Numbered from the stretch's first letter, positions 10,315-19,667 are shown. The stretch is DNA of 64,000 bases from Allobosea sp. UNC402CLCol (GCF_000745475.1 NZ_JQJJ01000014.1:248001-312000), one strand, 5' to 3'. Notes: generated by a model not told the origin, from the letters alone. Program-made: numbers and translations.

Positions 10315-11028
10315 ATGCTTTCCACCGAAACGCGCGAGAAGCTGAAGCGCGTCAGCACCGCGACGCTTTGTACGGCGCTGTTCAAGCGCGGCTTGCGCAA
10401 CCAGTTCATCCAGAACGTGCACCCGCTCGGCTTCAAGGGCGAGAACATGGTCGGGCCGGCCTTCACCCTGCGCTACATCCCGGCGCGGGAAGACCTGAAC
10501 CAGCTCAGCGTCTTCCAGGACAGGTCGCATCCGCAGCGCAAGGCGGTCGAGGAATGCCCGCCCGGCGCCGTCTTCGTCGTCGACAGCCGCCAGAATGCGC
10601 GCGCCGCGTCCGCCGGCTCGATCCTGGTGTCGCGATTGATGGTGCGCGGTGTTGCCGGCATCGTGACCGATGGCGGCTTCCGCGATAGCCCGGAGATCGC
10701 GGAGCTCGCGATTCCCGCCTATCACCAGCGCCCCTCGGCGCCGACCAACCTGACCTCGCATCAGGCGATCGAGATCAACGGGCCGGTCGGCTGCGGCGAC
10801 GCGCCGGTCTTTCCGGGTGACATCGTCGTCGGGGACGGGGAGGGCGTCGTCGTCATCCCGGCGCATCTCGCCGACGAGATCGCGGAGGAGGCTATCGAGA
10901 TGACGGCCTTCGAGGATTTCGTCACGGAGAAGGTGCTGGAGGGCCGCTCGATCCTCGGCCTCTATCCGCCGACCGACGAGCAGTCGAAGATCGATTTCGC
11001 GGCCTGGCGTCAGAAGACGGGGCGATAA
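10315..11028 (+). CDS. RraA family protein, probable HMG/2-keto acid aldolase-like enzyme
   Basis: Protein of 237 residues with the RraA / 4-hydroxy-4-methyl-2-oxoglutarate aldolase fold. The motif GVAGIVTDGGFRD holds Arg123 and Asp124, which correspond to the substrate-binding Arg and metal-binding Asp of the HMG aldolase family. A Gly-rich loop AASAGSILVSR precedes it. It is encoded 15 bp after a sugar-acid dehydratase. The retained active-site pair and this neighbour favour a class II aldolase or decarboxylase acting on a 2-keto acid over the RNase E regulator role of E. coli RraA. The substrate is inferred, not shown. Confidence 0.83.
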   Translation: MLSTETREKLKRVSTATLCTALFKRGLRNQFIQNVHPLGFKGENMVGPAFTLRYIPAREDLNQLSVFQDRSHPQRKAVEECPPGAVFVVDSRQNARAASAGSILVSRLMVRGVAGIVTDGGFRDSPEIAELAIPAYHQRPSAPTNLTSHQAIEINGPVGCGDAPVFPGDIVVGDGEGVVVIPAHLADEIAEEAIEMTAFEDFVTEKVLEGRSILGLYPPTDEQSKIDFAAWRQKTGR

Positions 11029-11077
11029 GCGCCGCGTCGAGGGGGGCCGGACCTTCCGTTCGGGCGCCCGTCAATGG

Positions 11078-11110
11078 CCTGCCCCTGAGCAAGCTCAGGG
11101 AGCGGGCAGG
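11078..11110 (+). terminator. Hairpin after the RraA-family gene
   Basis: CCTGCCCCTGAGC and GCTCAGGGAGCGGGCAGG form a strong interrupted stem (CCTGAGC/GCTCAGG inside CCTGCCC/GGGCAGG) around an AA loop. No T-run follows. It may be a weak terminator or REP-like element ending the dehydratase operon. Confidence 0.45.
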
Positions 11111-11208
11111 GGTCGAAACCGGGCCTGGGTTCCGTCATGCGCTCATGGCTCGGCGGCGCGCTTGCGAATTCACTTGTCCCGTTCCGGCCTCTTGGCGATA
11201 GATCGGGC

Positions 11209-12321
11209 ATGACACATGCCGATGCCGCCGCCGCGCTCTCCGTCTGGGTTGCGCTCGAGAGTCCCACCAGTCATCCCGCCGGCGTGAACGGCATGATGGA
11301 TCTGGTCGCGAAGGAGGTCGCTGGCCTGCCGATCGCGGTCGAACGGATCGCCGGCCGCGACGGGCTCGGCGACATGGTGATGCTGCGGGCGGGGCTCGAC
11401 AACGGCCAGCCGGCCGTCGCGGTGATGTCGCATCTCGATACGGTGCATCCGGTCGGGACGAGCAGCAAGGACCTGCCGGTTCGCATCGAGGGCGACAGGC
11501 TCTATGGGCCGGGCGTCTACGACATGAAAGGTGGGGCCTGGCTCGCCCTGCAAGCCTTCAAGGACGTGGCGAGGGCCGGTTCCGCGAAGCGGCCGATGAT
11601 GTTCCTGTTCACGCCGGACGAGGAGATAGGCTCTCCGACGAGCCGGGGGGTGATCGAGGAGATCGGCCGGGGATCGACTGCCGTGCTGGTCACGGAGCCA
11701 GCGCGGCAGGGCGGCAGGATCGTGACGGCGCGCAAGGGCGTCGGCCGCTTCGAGGTCCGCTTGGAGGGCCGGCCGGCCCATTCCGGCTCGCGCCACGCCG
11801 ACGGGCGCAGCGCCATCCGCGAGGCGGCGCACCAGATCCTCGCCATCGAGGCCATGACCGACTATGCGCGCGGCATCACCACCAGCGTCGCGCTGATCGG
11901 CGGCGGCACGGCGGCGAACGTCATTCCACAGCATGCCTGGTTCAGCGTCGACTGCCGCGTCACGACGCTTGCCGACGGGGCGATGATGGAGCAACGCATC
12001 CTCGGCCTGAAGGCTCATGATCCGGAGGTGACGATCCGCATCACCGGCGGCATGAACCGCCCGCCTTACGAGAAATCCGCCGCCGTTGCGGAGCTGTTCG
12101 AGACGGCGCGCGGCGTCGCGGCCGGGATCGGGCTCGACCTGCAGGATTGCCCGATGACGGGCGGCGGTTCCGACGGCAACTTCACCGCCGCGCTCGGCGT
12201 GCCGACGCTCGACGGCCTCGGCATCGATGGCGACGGTGCTCACACGCTGCAGGAATACGCGCTGATCTCCTCGATCGCGCCGCGCCGCGCGCTGATGAAG
12301 GGCCTGCTGGAGACGATCTGA
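11209..12321 (+). CDS. M20 family metallopeptidase (glutamate carboxypeptidase-like)
   Basis: Cytoplasmic zinc hydrolase of about 370 residues. Metal and catalytic residues are present: His and Asp in SHLDTVHP, bridging Asp in YDMKGGAW, the Glu-Glu pair in FTPDEEIGS, Glu in VTEPARQGG and the last His in GDGAHTLQEY. A lid (dimerisation) domain sits in the middle (GRFEVRLEGRPAHSGSRHAD). The sequence is closest in style to CPG2-type carboxypeptidases that remove C-terminal glutamate, but M20 substrates are hard to predict. ATG 11209 matches the family N-terminus; ATG 11137 would add 24 residues with no family character. A hairpin separates it from the upstream operon, so co-regulation is doubtful. 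Confidence 0.85.
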   Translation: MTHADAAAALSVWVALESPTSHPAGVNGMMDLVAKEVAGLPIAVERIAGRDGLGDMVMLRAGLDNGQPAVAVMSHLDTVHPVGTSSKDLPVRIEGDRLYGPGVYDMKGGAWLALQAFKDVARAGSAKRPMMFLFTPDEEIGSPTSRGVIEEIGRGSTAVLVTEPARQGGRIVTARKGVGRFEVRLEGRPAHSGSRHADGRSAIREAAHQILAIEAMTDYARGITTSVALIGGGTAANVIPQHAWFSVDCRVTTLADGAMMEQRILGLKAHDPEVTIRITGGMNRPPYEKSAAVAELFETARGVAAGIGLDLQDCPMTGGGSDGNFTAALGVPTLDGLGIDGDGAHTLQEYALISSIAPRRALMKGLLETI

Positions 12322-12384
12322 GGTCTGCCCGCCTGACGAAAGGCCCTTTGAGGAACCATCGGTGGCATCCCGGCTCCGGCACGG

Positions 12385-12415
12385 ATCCCGGGTCGCGCTT
12401 CGCTCCGCCCGGGAT
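12385..12415. repeat. REP-like palindrome
   Basis: ATCCCGGG (12385-12392) and CCCGGGAT (12408-12415) enclose a TCGCGCTTCGCTCCG loop and are followed by GACGG. The CCCGGGATGACGG tail matches other intergenic palindromes in this window (28.5, 34.3 and 40.8 kb), pointing to a dispersed repeat family. Confidence 0.6.
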
Positions 12416-12436
12416 GACGGGCGAAGCGAGGTCGCA

Positions 12437-12493
12437 GTCACCGGAAAACAAAAAGCCCCTCGCATCGCGAGGGGCTTTTCCGTTTCCGGTGAC
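12437..12493. terminator. Bidirectional terminator between the M20 peptidase and accC
   Basis: A 13-bp perfect stem AAAAGCCCCTCGC / GCGAGGGGCTTTT (12451-12479) with an ATC loop is nested inside a second inverted repeat, GTCACCGGAAA / TTTCCGGTGAC (12437-12447 and 12483-12493). T-runs on both strands allow it to end both convergent genes. Confidence 0.88.
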
Positions 12494-12501
12494 CGGAACT
12501 C

Positions 12502-13863
12502 TCAGGCCTCGGGCTCACCCATGCCGCCGGCCGCGAGGAATTTCTCCAGCCAGTGGATGTTGTAGTCGCCGTTGAGAATGTCCGGGTTGCGCACCAGCGT
12601 GCGGAACAGGGGCAGCGTCGTATCGATGCCGTCGACGACGAACTCGTCGAGCGAGCGGCGCAGCCGCATCAGGCATTCGTCGCGGTTGCGGCCATGCACG
12701 ATGAGCTTGCCGACCAGCGAATCGTAATGCGGTGGGATCGTATAGCCTTGGTAAGCCGCCGAATCGACGCGCACGCCGAGACCGCCCGGCGTATGGAACG
12801 AGGCGAGCTTGCCGGGCGAGGGGCGGAAGGTTGCCGGGTGCTCGGCATTGACCCGGCATTCGATGGCATGGCCCTCGAGGACGATGTCCGACTGCTTGAG
12901 CGAGAGCGGTGCGCCGGCCGCGATCCGGATCTGCTCGTTAACGAGGTCGATCCCGGTGATCATCTCGGTCACGGGATGCTCGACCTGGATGCGGGTGTTC
13001 ATCTCGATGAAGTAGAACTCGCCGTCCTCGTAGAGGAATTCGATCGTGCCGGCGCCGCGGTACTGGAGCTCGCGCATCGCCTTGGCGCAGATCTCGCCGA
13101 TGCGGTCGCGTTCGCCGGCGTTGAGGGCGGGCGAGGGGCCTTCCTCCCAGACCTTCTGGTGCCGGCGCTGAAGCGAGCAGTCGCGCTCGCCGAGATGGAT
13201 GGCGTGGCCGCGGCCGTCGCCGAGCACCTGGATCTCGATATGGCGCGGCTTCTCGAGATATTTCTCGATATAGACGGCATCGTCGCCGAAATTCGCCTTC
13301 GCCTCGCTGCGGGCGGTCGAGAGCAGGACGGAGAGCTCGTCCTCGTTGCGCACGACCTTCATGCCCTTGCCGCCGCCGCCGGACGCCGCCTTGATGATCA
13401 CGGGCAGGCCGATCTCGCGGATGATGCGCAGCGCCTCGGCATCGTCGGAGACGCCGCCCTCTGAGCCCGGCACGCAGGGGATGCCGAGGCGCTTGGCCGT
13501 GCGCTTAGCCTCGATCTTGTCGCCCATGCTGCGGATATGCTCCGCCTTCGGGCCGATGAAGGTGATGTTGTGACGATCCAGGATCTCGGCGAAGCGGGCG
13601 TTCTCGGACAGGAAGCCGTAGCCGGGATGGACGGCGTCGGCGCCGGTGATCTCGCAGGCGGCGATCAGCGCTGGGATGTTGAGATAGCTCTCGCGGGCCG
13701 GCGGCGGACCGATGCAGACGCTCTCGTCGGCGAGGCGCACATGCATGGCGTTGGCGTCGGCCGTGGAATGCACCGCGACGGTGGCGATGCCGAGCTCCTT
13801 CGCCGCGCGCAGCACGCGCAGCGCGATCTCTCCGCGATTGGCGATCAGGATCTTGTCGAACAT
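12502..13863 (-). CDS. accC: Acetyl-CoA carboxylase, biotin carboxylase subunit
   Basis: AccC carboxylates the biotin of BCCP using ATP and bicarbonate, the first half-reaction of malonyl-CoA synthesis. The product has 453 residues, close to the E. coli length. It starts [16 protein letters not shown], and has the ATP-grasp glycine loop GGGGKGMKV, the [13 protein letters not shown] active-site stretch, and GFLSENARF early on. ATG 13863 is chosen because family members begin there; an upstream in-frame ATG at 13896 would overlap accB. The gene lies 29 bp downstream of accB and ends at a bidirectional terminator, forming an accB-accC unit. Confidence 0.96.
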   Translation of the reverse strand: MFDKILIANRGEIALRVLRAAKELGIATVAVHSTADANAMHVRLADESVCIGPPPARESYLNIPALIAACEITGADAVHPGYGFLSENARFAEILDRHNITFIGPKAEHIRSMGDKIEAKRTAKRLGIPCVPGSEGGVSDDAEALRIIREIGLPVIIKAASGGGGKGMKVVRNEDELSVLLSTARSEAKANFGDDAVYIEKYLEKPRHIEIQVLGDGRGHAIHLGERDCSLQRRHQKVWEEGPSPALNAGERDRIGEICAKAMRELQYRGAGTIEFLYEDGEFYFIEMNTRIQVEHPVTEMITGIDLVNEQIRIAAGAPLSLKQSDIVLEGHAIECRVNAEHPATFRPSPGKLASFHTPGGLGVRVDSAAYQGYTIPPHYDSLVGKLIVHGRNRDECLMRLRRSLDEFVVDGIDTTLPLFRTLVRNPDILNGDYNIHWLEKFLAAGGMGEPEA

Positions 13864-13892
13864 CTTGATCTCGTCGTCGTTGCGCTTGGGCG

Positions 13893-14360
13893 TCACTCGA
13901 TCACCAGCAGCGGCTCACCGTATTCGACCGGCTGGCCGTCCTCGACCAGGATCGCGGTGACCTTGCCGGCGCGCGGCGCGACGATGTCGTTGAAGGTTTT
14001 CATCGCCTCGACGAGCAGGATGCGCTCGCCCTGCTTCACGATGCTGCCGACCTCGACGAAGGGCTTGGCCTCGGGCGAGGGGCGGCAATAGGCGGTGCCC
14101 ACCATCGGGGAGGTGACGGCACCGGGATGGCCCGCGCCGGGCTTGACCTCGACGGCGGCGGGCGCCGCCGGGGCAGGGGCGGCCGGAGCGGGAGCGACCG
14201 GATACGGAGCTGCCGGTACATGCACCGTGGTCGCCAGGCTGCGGGCGACGCGCACGCGCAGATCGCCCTTCTCGACCTCGATCTCGGTGAGATCGGTCTG
14301 GTTCAATAGCTCGGCAAGCTCGCGGACGAGGTCTGGATCGATCGGGCTCTTGGTCGCCAT
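13893..14360 (-). CDS. accB: Acetyl-CoA carboxylase, biotin carboxyl carrier protein
   Basis: BCCP of 155 residues. The N-terminal segment ([20 protein letters not shown]) is followed by an Ala/Pro-rich flexible linker and a C-terminal biotinyl domain. The biotinylated lysine is in [10 protein letters not shown], and the family MVGT(A)Y and PxG motifs are seen upstream of it. ATG 14360 gives the usual MATKSPIDP start; a GTG 12 bases upstream is an alternative. It heads the accB-accC unit. In many alphaproteobacteria aroQ lies just upstream of accB; here that position holds only a non-coding stretch. Confidence 0.95.
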   Translation of the reverse strand: MATKSPIDPDLVRELAELLNQTDLTEIEVEKGDLRVRVARSLATTVHVPAAPYPVAPAPAAPAPAAPAAVEVKPGAGHPGAVTSPMVGTAYCRPSPEAKPFVEVGSIVKQGERILLVEAMKTFNDIVAPRAGKVTAILVEDGQPVEYGEPLLVIE

Positions 14361-14633
14361 GGCGGATATCACCGTCTTCTCGGATAATCGGTTGGGACGG
14401 CGGCGGCGCCGCCATCCCGCTCGTTTTGGTTCAAGCGGCGAGAGCCGCAGGCTTCATCCCGGAGGTCGCGCCGACCTTTCGATCTGCCGGGCCGGACATG
14501 GCAGGGGATGTCCCGCTGCTGGATCGAGCCGACAGAGCGAAGGAGGAGCCTTTCGGCGTGGGCGTGGCGACCATGAAGGATGCGGATTCCAGGGACCGCG
14601 CGAGGCGGCGGACGCCGTCCTCATAAACGCTGC
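14361..14633. other. Non-coding stretch upstream of accB
   Basis: This is the larger part of the gap between accB and the DsbA-like gene. Open frames across it are short and resemble no family. A GC-rich palindrome (GGCGGCGCCGCC near 14400) sits close to accB. It should contain the accB promoter, but no convincing -35/-10 pair is visible. Confidence 0.5.
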
Positions 14634-14672
14634 GGGCCGGCAGGGGAAGCCTCAAGGCTCCCTTGCCGGCCC
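14634..14672 (-). terminator. Hairpin downstream of the DsbA-like gene
   Basis: GGGCCGGCAGGGGAAGCC and its near-complement AGGCTCCCTTGCCGGCCC form a long stem with one bulge, 28 bp after the stop codon of the minus-strand gene. No U-run follows, so it may be a stabilising or weak terminator structure. Confidence 0.6.
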
Positions 14673-14699
14673 ACGGAAGGCGGTCATCCAGGCGGCGGA

Positions 14700-15509
14700 T
14701 CAGCCGGCGCAGTCGGTCTTGCCGCAACGACGGACCGAGTCGAGCTTCTGCTTGAGGGCATCCTGGCCGACGGCGCCGAAGACGATCTCGTCGCCGATCA
14801 CGAAGGCAGGCGTGCCCGTCAGGCCCAAACGATCGCCCAGCGCGACGGTGTCCTCGATCGAGGCCTTGGTGGCGGCCGCGTCCATGTCCTTGCGGGCGCG
14901 ATCGATATCGACGCCGAAATCCTTGGCGATCTCGAGCGCCTTGGCGCCGTTCACGCGGCCCTTCACGCCCATCAGCTTGTTGTGGAAATCGAAGTATTTC
15001 GGCCCCTGGAGCTGGTTCTTGACCGCGATCGCGACGCGGCTCGCCTCGACCGAATCGGGTCCGAGGATCGGAAAGTCCTTGAGCACCACCTTGAGCTTCG
15101 GGTCGGCCTTGGACAGGGCGGTCACGTCCTGCATCGCCCTTTTGCAGAAGCTGCAATTGTAATCCATGAACTCGACGAGCGTGATGTCGCCTTCCGGGTT
15201 GCCGATGACGATGGAGGTGGCGGGGTCGGTAAGTTTGGCCTTTTCTCCCGCGACCGCGTTGCGCTGGGCCTCGGCCTGCGCAACGGTGTTGCGCCGCTCC
15301 AGCTCGACGAGCGCGTCCTGAATGATCTCCGGATTCTTGACGATGGTCTCGCGGATGAGATCGACGATCGCCTTGCGCTGCTCGGGCGTGAGCGGGGCCT
15401 GGCCCTGCGCCATGGCGGGCGCGGCGACCGTCGCGAGCCAGAGGCCGAGCGCGAGGCCGGCAGGGCGCAGGCAGGCGCGCGCTAGGCTGGTGAGGGTCGG
15501 GAAAGCCAT
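14700..15509 (-). CDS. DsbA family periplasmic thiol-disulfide oxidoreductase
   Basis: Exported thioredoxin-fold protein of 269 residues. The signal peptide covers about residues 1-35 and ends APAMAQG. A charged helix-rich region (TPEQRKAIVDLIRETI) comes before the thioredoxin domain, where the active site CSFC is found in MDYNCSFCKRAM. The cis-Pro segment is GLTGTPAFVIGDE. This arrangement matches the Com1/ScsC-like DsbA branch of alphaproteobacteria, which forms or isomerises disulfides in the periplasm. The C-terminal end has two more cysteines (RRCGKTDCAG). It is divergent from the aminotransferase gene. Confidence 0.9.
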   Translation of the reverse strand: MAFPTLTSLARACLRPAGLALGLWLATVAAPAMAQGQAPLTPEQRKAIVDLIRETIVKNPEIIQDALVELERRNTVAQAEAQRNAVAGEKAKLTDPATSIVIGNPEGDITLVEFMDYNCSFCKRAMQDVTALSKADPKLKVVLKDFPILGPDSVEASRVAIAVKNQLQGPKYFDFHNKLMGVKGRVNGAKALEIAKDFGVDIDRARKDMDAAATKASIEDTVALGDRLGLTGTPAFVIGDEIVFGAVGQDALKQKLDSVRRCGKTDCAG

Positions 15510-15716
15510 CTCGTCGTCCTTTCGCTTGCGGCACCCGCAGGATGGGCGCCGGCACGGAAGCGTTTCAGCCCGTGCTTGTGGTTGCTCGGCGTGCCGGCGT
15601 CAAATCACAGCTTAGAGTGCCCAGCCTGACCCGGATGCTCCGATCGGCTCCCTTGCCGCAGGTTGCAGGCGGCGGCGGCCTCGGCTACGCCCGCGGCCAG
15701 ATCGCCGCAAACGGAC

Positions 15717-16913
15717 ATGACGATGCCGCAACCCAGCTTTCCAGCTTCCGGCCTGCCCGCCCTTGCGGAACGAGCCCAGCGCGTCGCGCCATTTATCGTC
15801 ATGGACGTGATGAACCAGGCGGCGGCCATCGAGCGCAAGGGCGGCTCGGTCGTGCATATGGAAGTCGGCCAGCCCTCGGCGCCGACGCCACGCTCGATCC
15901 GCGCCGCCGTTTCGCATGCGCTGGAGGATGGCCGGATCGGGTACACCCAGGCGCTGGGCACGGATTCGCTGAGGGCTCGCATCGCCCGCCATTATCGCGA
16001 GGCTTATGGCGCGGACGTGGCGGCGGAGCGGGTCGTGGTGACGACGGGCTCCTCGGGCGGCTTCGTCCTGGCCTTCCTCGCCTGCTTCCAGCCGGGCGCA
16101 CGGATCGCGATCACGGCGCCGGGCTATCCGGCCTATCGCAACATCCTGATCGCGCTCGGGCTGGAACCGGTCGCGATCGAGGTCGGGCCGGAGACCCGTT
16201 TTGCGCTGACCCCCGAGCTGATCGAGCGCGCCCATCGCGAAAAGCCGCTTGCCGGCGTGCTGACGATGAGCCCCGCCAACCCGACCGGCGTGGTGATGAC
16301 ACCTGAGGCCATCGCGGAGGTCACCGCCTGCTGCCGTCGGCTCGGGCTCTGGTACATTTCCGACGAGATCTATCACGGCCTGACCTATGAGGCGCCGGCG
16401 ACCACGGCGCTCGCCGCCGATCCCGACGCGATCATCGTCAACTCCTTCTCCAAATATTACTGTATGACCGGCTGGCGAGTCGGCTGGCTGGTGGTACCGC
16501 CGCGTCTCGTCAGGACGATCGAGCGGCTGCAGCAGAATTTCTCGATCTCGGTGCCCTATCTCAGCCAGGTCGCCGGCGAGGCTGCCTTCGACGCGACGGA
16601 AGAATGTGAAGCCATCAAGGCCGGCTACGCCGCGAACCGCGCCTTCCTGCTGAAGGCCCTCCCGCAGATCGGGCTGGGGGATTTCCTGCCGGTCGACGGC
16701 GCCTTCTACATCTATCTCGACGTCGGCCGATATTCGAACGATTCCATGAGCTTCTGCCGCGACGCTCTCGAAAGGGCAGGGGTCGCGATCACGCCCGGGC
16801 TCGACTTCGACGAGGGGCGTGGGGCGCGCACCGTCAGGCTCTCCTTCGCCGGCTCTCTCACTGAATGCGAGGAGGCCGTTTCGCGCCTCGGAACCTGGCT
16901 CAAGACGCGCTGA
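15717..16913 (+). CDS. Class I/II pyridoxal-phosphate aminotransferase
   Basis: PLP enzyme of about 398 residues, fold type I. Visible residues are the Asn-Pro of MSPANPTGVVM, the Asp/Tyr pair near YISDEIYHGLTYE, the Schiff-base lysine in NSFSKYYCMTGWRVGW, and the carboxylate-binding Arg near TVRLSFAG. Length and motifs fit aspartate/aromatic-type aminotransferases; which amino acid it uses cannot be decided. Start candidates are ATG 15717 and 15723. It is followed after 83 bp by an MscS-type channel gene on the same strand. Confidence 0.88.
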   Translation: MTMPQPSFPASGLPALAERAQRVAPFIVMDVMNQAAAIERKGGSVVHMEVGQPSAPTPRSIRAAVSHALEDGRIGYTQALGTDSLRARIARHYREAYGADVAAERVVVTTGSSGGFVLAFLACFQPGARIAITAPGYPAYRNILIALGLEPVAIEVGPETRFALTPELIERAHREKPLAGVLTMSPANPTGVVMTPEAIAEVTACCRRLGLWYISDEIYHGLTYEAPATTALAADPDAIIVNSFSKYYCMTGWRVGWLVVPPRLVRTIERLQQNFSISVPYLSQVAGEAAFDATEECEAIKAGYAANRAFLLKALPQIGLGDFLPVDGAFYIYLDVGRYSNDSMSFCRDALERAGVAITPGLDFDEGRGARTVRLSFAGSLTECEEAVSRLGTWLKTR

Positions 16914-16996
16914 CGACGAGCTTTGAGCGCGAGCCCCTTGCCAGGCTCGGCCAAAGCTCAGCATTGTCAGTGGCGAGCGCGAAGCGGAGATCTGCC

Positions 16997-19300
16997 ATGA
17001 ATCGTGGCGCGGCCGGCCCGGCTGTCATGAGATGGGGCGTTTCTCTGGTCCTGGCCTGTCTGGCCATGCTCGTTGCCGGCCATGCCGCGCGCGCCCAGAC
17101 GCCGGCCCAGCCCCCGGTCGTCCTGACATTGCGCGGCGACGAGACGCCCGAGACGATCGCGAATACGGTGAACGCGCTGTCGGCCGGCGGCCGGCAGGTC
17201 GAGATCAGGCTCGCCGGAACGGCTCCGCCGCCTGCGCCCGACGCGACCGACAAGAAGCCAAAATCGGCATCGAAGCCGGCCGCGCCCGCGAAGGCCGGGC
17301 CGGTCGGAATGCCATCGACCGGCGACGACATGCTCTCCGGCCAGATCGACGCGCTGCTCGACCGGGTCGTCGACGGCATCGACTATGGCAACAGGGCGAT
17401 TCCGAGCATTGCCGGGTTGCCGGCGGATTGGCAGGCTGCCTGGCAGCGCAATGCCAATGGGCAAACCGGGTTGCCGGCCGGCTGGCGCATCCTGTCGATC
17501 GTGGCGCTCGCGCTGGCCGTGGCCTTCCTGGTGCGGGCCGCCTGTGCGGGCTGGTTCGCCCGCAAGCGCGTGCCGGCCGGGCCGGAATTCACGCCGCGCC
17601 TGATCGCCTCCGCCTACGGCCTCGCCGAGGACATGCTGACGATCCTGCTGGCGCTGCTGGTCGTGCGGATCGCCCGCAACGCCTGGCTGCCGGAGAGCGA
17701 CATCGCCTCGATCAGCCTGACGACGGCGACCAACGGCGCTGCCATCGGAGCGATCTACATCGCCGTCGGCCGTTTCCTGCTGGCGCCCGGCGCGCCGGAA
17801 CGGCGCATCATGCCGCTGCCGCGGGCCGACCATCACTTCCGGCTGCTGGTCCTCTATGCGATCGCGACGCCGGTGATCGTCACCAGCATCCTGCTCACGC
17901 ACCACGTCGCGCATGATCCCCTGCCGGCTGCCGGTCTCATCGCGCTGACCGGTTTCGCGGTGACGCTGTTCAAGCTCTGGTGGTTCTACGACATGCGCCA
18001 TGACCTCGCGGCCCTGGTGCTGTCCGGGGCCTCGTCGCCGGGCGTGGTGCGGCGCATGGTGGCGGCCGGGGCTGCCTGGTTCTACATGGCGGCGAGCATC
18101 CTGCTCTGGCTCGTCGAGGCCGGGGCGGCGATGATGACGAATGGCGGGCGCTGGGCAGAAGCCGGTGCGCTGACGCAGACCGCCATCGTGATCCTGCCGA
18201 TTCTCGTCGTGGGCATCTCCAGCCTGATGCATTGCCGGGCCATGCATCGCCAGACGACGCAGGGGGCGACGCCTCTGTCTCAGGCCGGCGGCGCGGCGCT
18301 GCGGGCCGCCGCGGTCGGTGTGATCTGGGCAGCCGGCCTCTTCGTGCTGGCGCGGCTCTGGGCCGCCTTGCTGCTCGGGATGAGCTCGGACCAGTTCGTG
18401 GTCTTTTCCCGCCAGGCGGCCGGCGTGGTCGTCTTCGCTTTCGCCGGCTGGGTGGCGCTGGTCTTCCTGCGCGCGTTCTTCGATGCCTATGCGCCGAAGC
18501 GCCTCGTCGTCGGTCCCGCCGATGAGGAGGCCGCCCATGACGATGCCGTTCCGACCCGTCTCGCCACGGTTCTGCCGGTCCTGCGCGGCGTCATTCTCGG
18601 CGCGGTGATCGGCCTGACCATCCTTGTCGTGCTCTCCCGCCTCGGCGTCGATATCGGCCCGCTGCTTGCCGGTTTCGGCATTCTCGGCCTCGCCTTTTCC
18701 TTCGGTTCGCAGACGCTCGTGCGCGACATCGTCTCGGGCATGTTCTTCATGATCGAGGACGCCTTCCGCGTCGGCGAATATGTCGATACCGGCCGCCTCA
18801 AGGGCACGGTGGAGAAGATCTCGCTGCGTTCGATCCAGTTGCGCCACCAGAGCGGCCAGATCCACACCGTGCCGTTCGGCCAGATTTCGTCGCTGACCAA
18901 TGCGAGCCGCGACTGGGCGACGGTGAAGTTCAATGTCCGCCTCGACCATTCGGCCGATATCGAGCAGGCGCGCAAGGCGATCAAGAAGACCGGCCTCGCC
19001 TTGCTCGAGGATCCGGAATTCGGTCCGCATTTCATCGCCCCGCTCAAGATGCAGGGCGTCGCCGACATCACCGACAGCGCCATCGTGATCCGGCTGAAAT
19101 TCACGGCCAAGCCGAACCAGGCCTCGGCGTTGCAGCGCGAGGCGCTGAAGCGGGTCTACCGGGTGCTGAACGAGGCCAGGATCCCCTTCGCCTCGAACGC
19201 GGTCACGGTGCGCGGCGGTGACCAGAGCACGCAGGCCGGGGCGGCCGCGGCGATCTCGACCGTGCCGCCGCCGACCCCGCTCGCGCCTGCGGCGGGTTGA
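16997..19300 (+). CDS. Large mechanosensitive ion channel, MscS family
   Basis: Membrane protein of 767 residues. A signal peptide (about residues 1-34, ending AARAQ) precedes a periplasmic Pro/Ala-rich part, then about ten hydrophobic segments. The pore helix and beta domain of MscS follow near residues 540-600: LLAGFGILGLAFSFGSQTLV, RDIVSGMFFMIEDAFRVGEY, and IHTVPFGQI. Such YbdG/YjeP/MscK-like large channels open under hypo-osmotic stress. The C-terminus is cytoplasmic and ends in a Pro/Ala tail. ATG 16997 is chosen because it starts the signal peptide. It converges with a small membrane-protein gene 13 bp downstream. Confidence 0.9.
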   Translation: MNRGAAGPAVMRWGVSLVLACLAMLVAGHAARAQTPAQPPVVLTLRGDETPETIANTVNALSAGGRQVEIRLAGTAPPPAPDATDKKPKSASKPAAPAKAGPVGMPSTGDDMLSGQIDALLDRVVDGIDYGNRAIPSIAGLPADWQAAWQRNANGQTGLPAGWRILSIVALALAVAFLVRAACAGWFARKRVPAGPEFTPRLIASAYGLAEDMLTILLALLVVRIARNAWLPESDIASISLTTATNGAAIGAIYIAVGRFLLAPGAPERRIMPLPRADHHFRLLVLYAIATPVIVTSILLTHHVAHDPLPAAGLIALTGFAVTLFKLWWFYDMRHDLAALVLSGASSPGVVRRMVAAGAAWFYMAASILLWLVEAGAAMMTNGGRWAEAGALTQTAIVILPILVVGISSLMHCRAMHRQTTQGATPLSQAGGAALRAAAVGVIWAAGLFVLARLWAALLLGMSSDQFVVFSRQAAGVVVFAFAGWVALVFLRAFFDAYAPKRLVVGPADEEAAHDDAVPTRLATVLPVLRGVILGAVIGLTILVVLSRLGVDIGPLLAGFGILGLAFSFGSQTLVRDIVSGMFFMIEDAFRVGEYVDTGRLKGTVEKISLRSIQLRHQSGQIHTVPFGQISSLTNASRDWATVKFNVRLDHSADIEQARKAIKKTGLALLEDPEFGPHFIAPLKMQGVADITDSAIVIRLKFTAKPNQASALQREALKRVYRVLNEARIPFASNAVTVRGGDQSTQAGAAAAISTVPPPTPLAPAAG

Positions 19301-19313
19301 TGGCGCTCAAGCG

Positions 19314-19667
19314 TCAGAGCAACAGGAACAGCCCGAAGCCCGTCACCGCGAGCACGGCACCGAACAGACGGGCGAGCCGGGCGGCGCCGATGACCGACAG
19401 GCGTTCCGCGCGGCGGCCAGCACGCGCAGCCGGCTCGGCCTCCACCTCGCTGCGATACTGGTCGGCATAGAGGCCGGGCGTCATCTGCGGGCCCATCGGG
19501 CGATTGCCTTCGAGTTCGACCCTGACGGCGATGAACAGGACGAGCAGGCCGAGCACGCCGATGCCCAACCAGCCGACGGCGCGCCATGCGAGAATGGCAA
19601 GCGCGGCCAAGGCCGTCGCCGACAGGACGCTCAGGACGATAGGCTCCGTGCTGCGCGGTGGCGGCAT
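19314..19667 (-). CDS. Small hypothetical membrane protein
   Basis: Protein of 117 residues that I do not recognise as a named family. It has a hydrophobic pair of helices near the N-terminus (IVLSVLSATALAALAILAW, LGIGVLGLLVLFIAVRVEL), a polar middle with MGPQMTPGLYADQYRSE, and a last hydrophobic helix that ends the protein (LARLFGAVLAVTGFGLFLLL). The hydrophobicity pattern and codon use resemble a real gene, and the opposite frame is poor. It converges with the MscS gene; its role is unknown. Confidence 0.65.
   Translation of the reverse strand: MPPPRSTEPIVLSVLSATALAALAILAWRAVGWLGIGVLGLLVLFIAVRVELEGNRPMGPQMTPGLYADQYRSEVEAEPAARAGRRAERLSVIGAARLARLFGAVLAVTGFGLFLLL

Noticed and set aside
10315..11028. 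RraA-family protein as regulator of the RNase E encoded at 19.8-22.6 kb
   Set aside because: The gene is embedded after a sugar-acid dehydratase, keeps the aldolase Arg-Asp pair, and is not linked in transcription to rne.
14426..14626. Short plus-strand frame between accB and the DsbA-like gene as a gene
   Set aside because: No ribosome binding site, no family resemblance, and an irregular composition.
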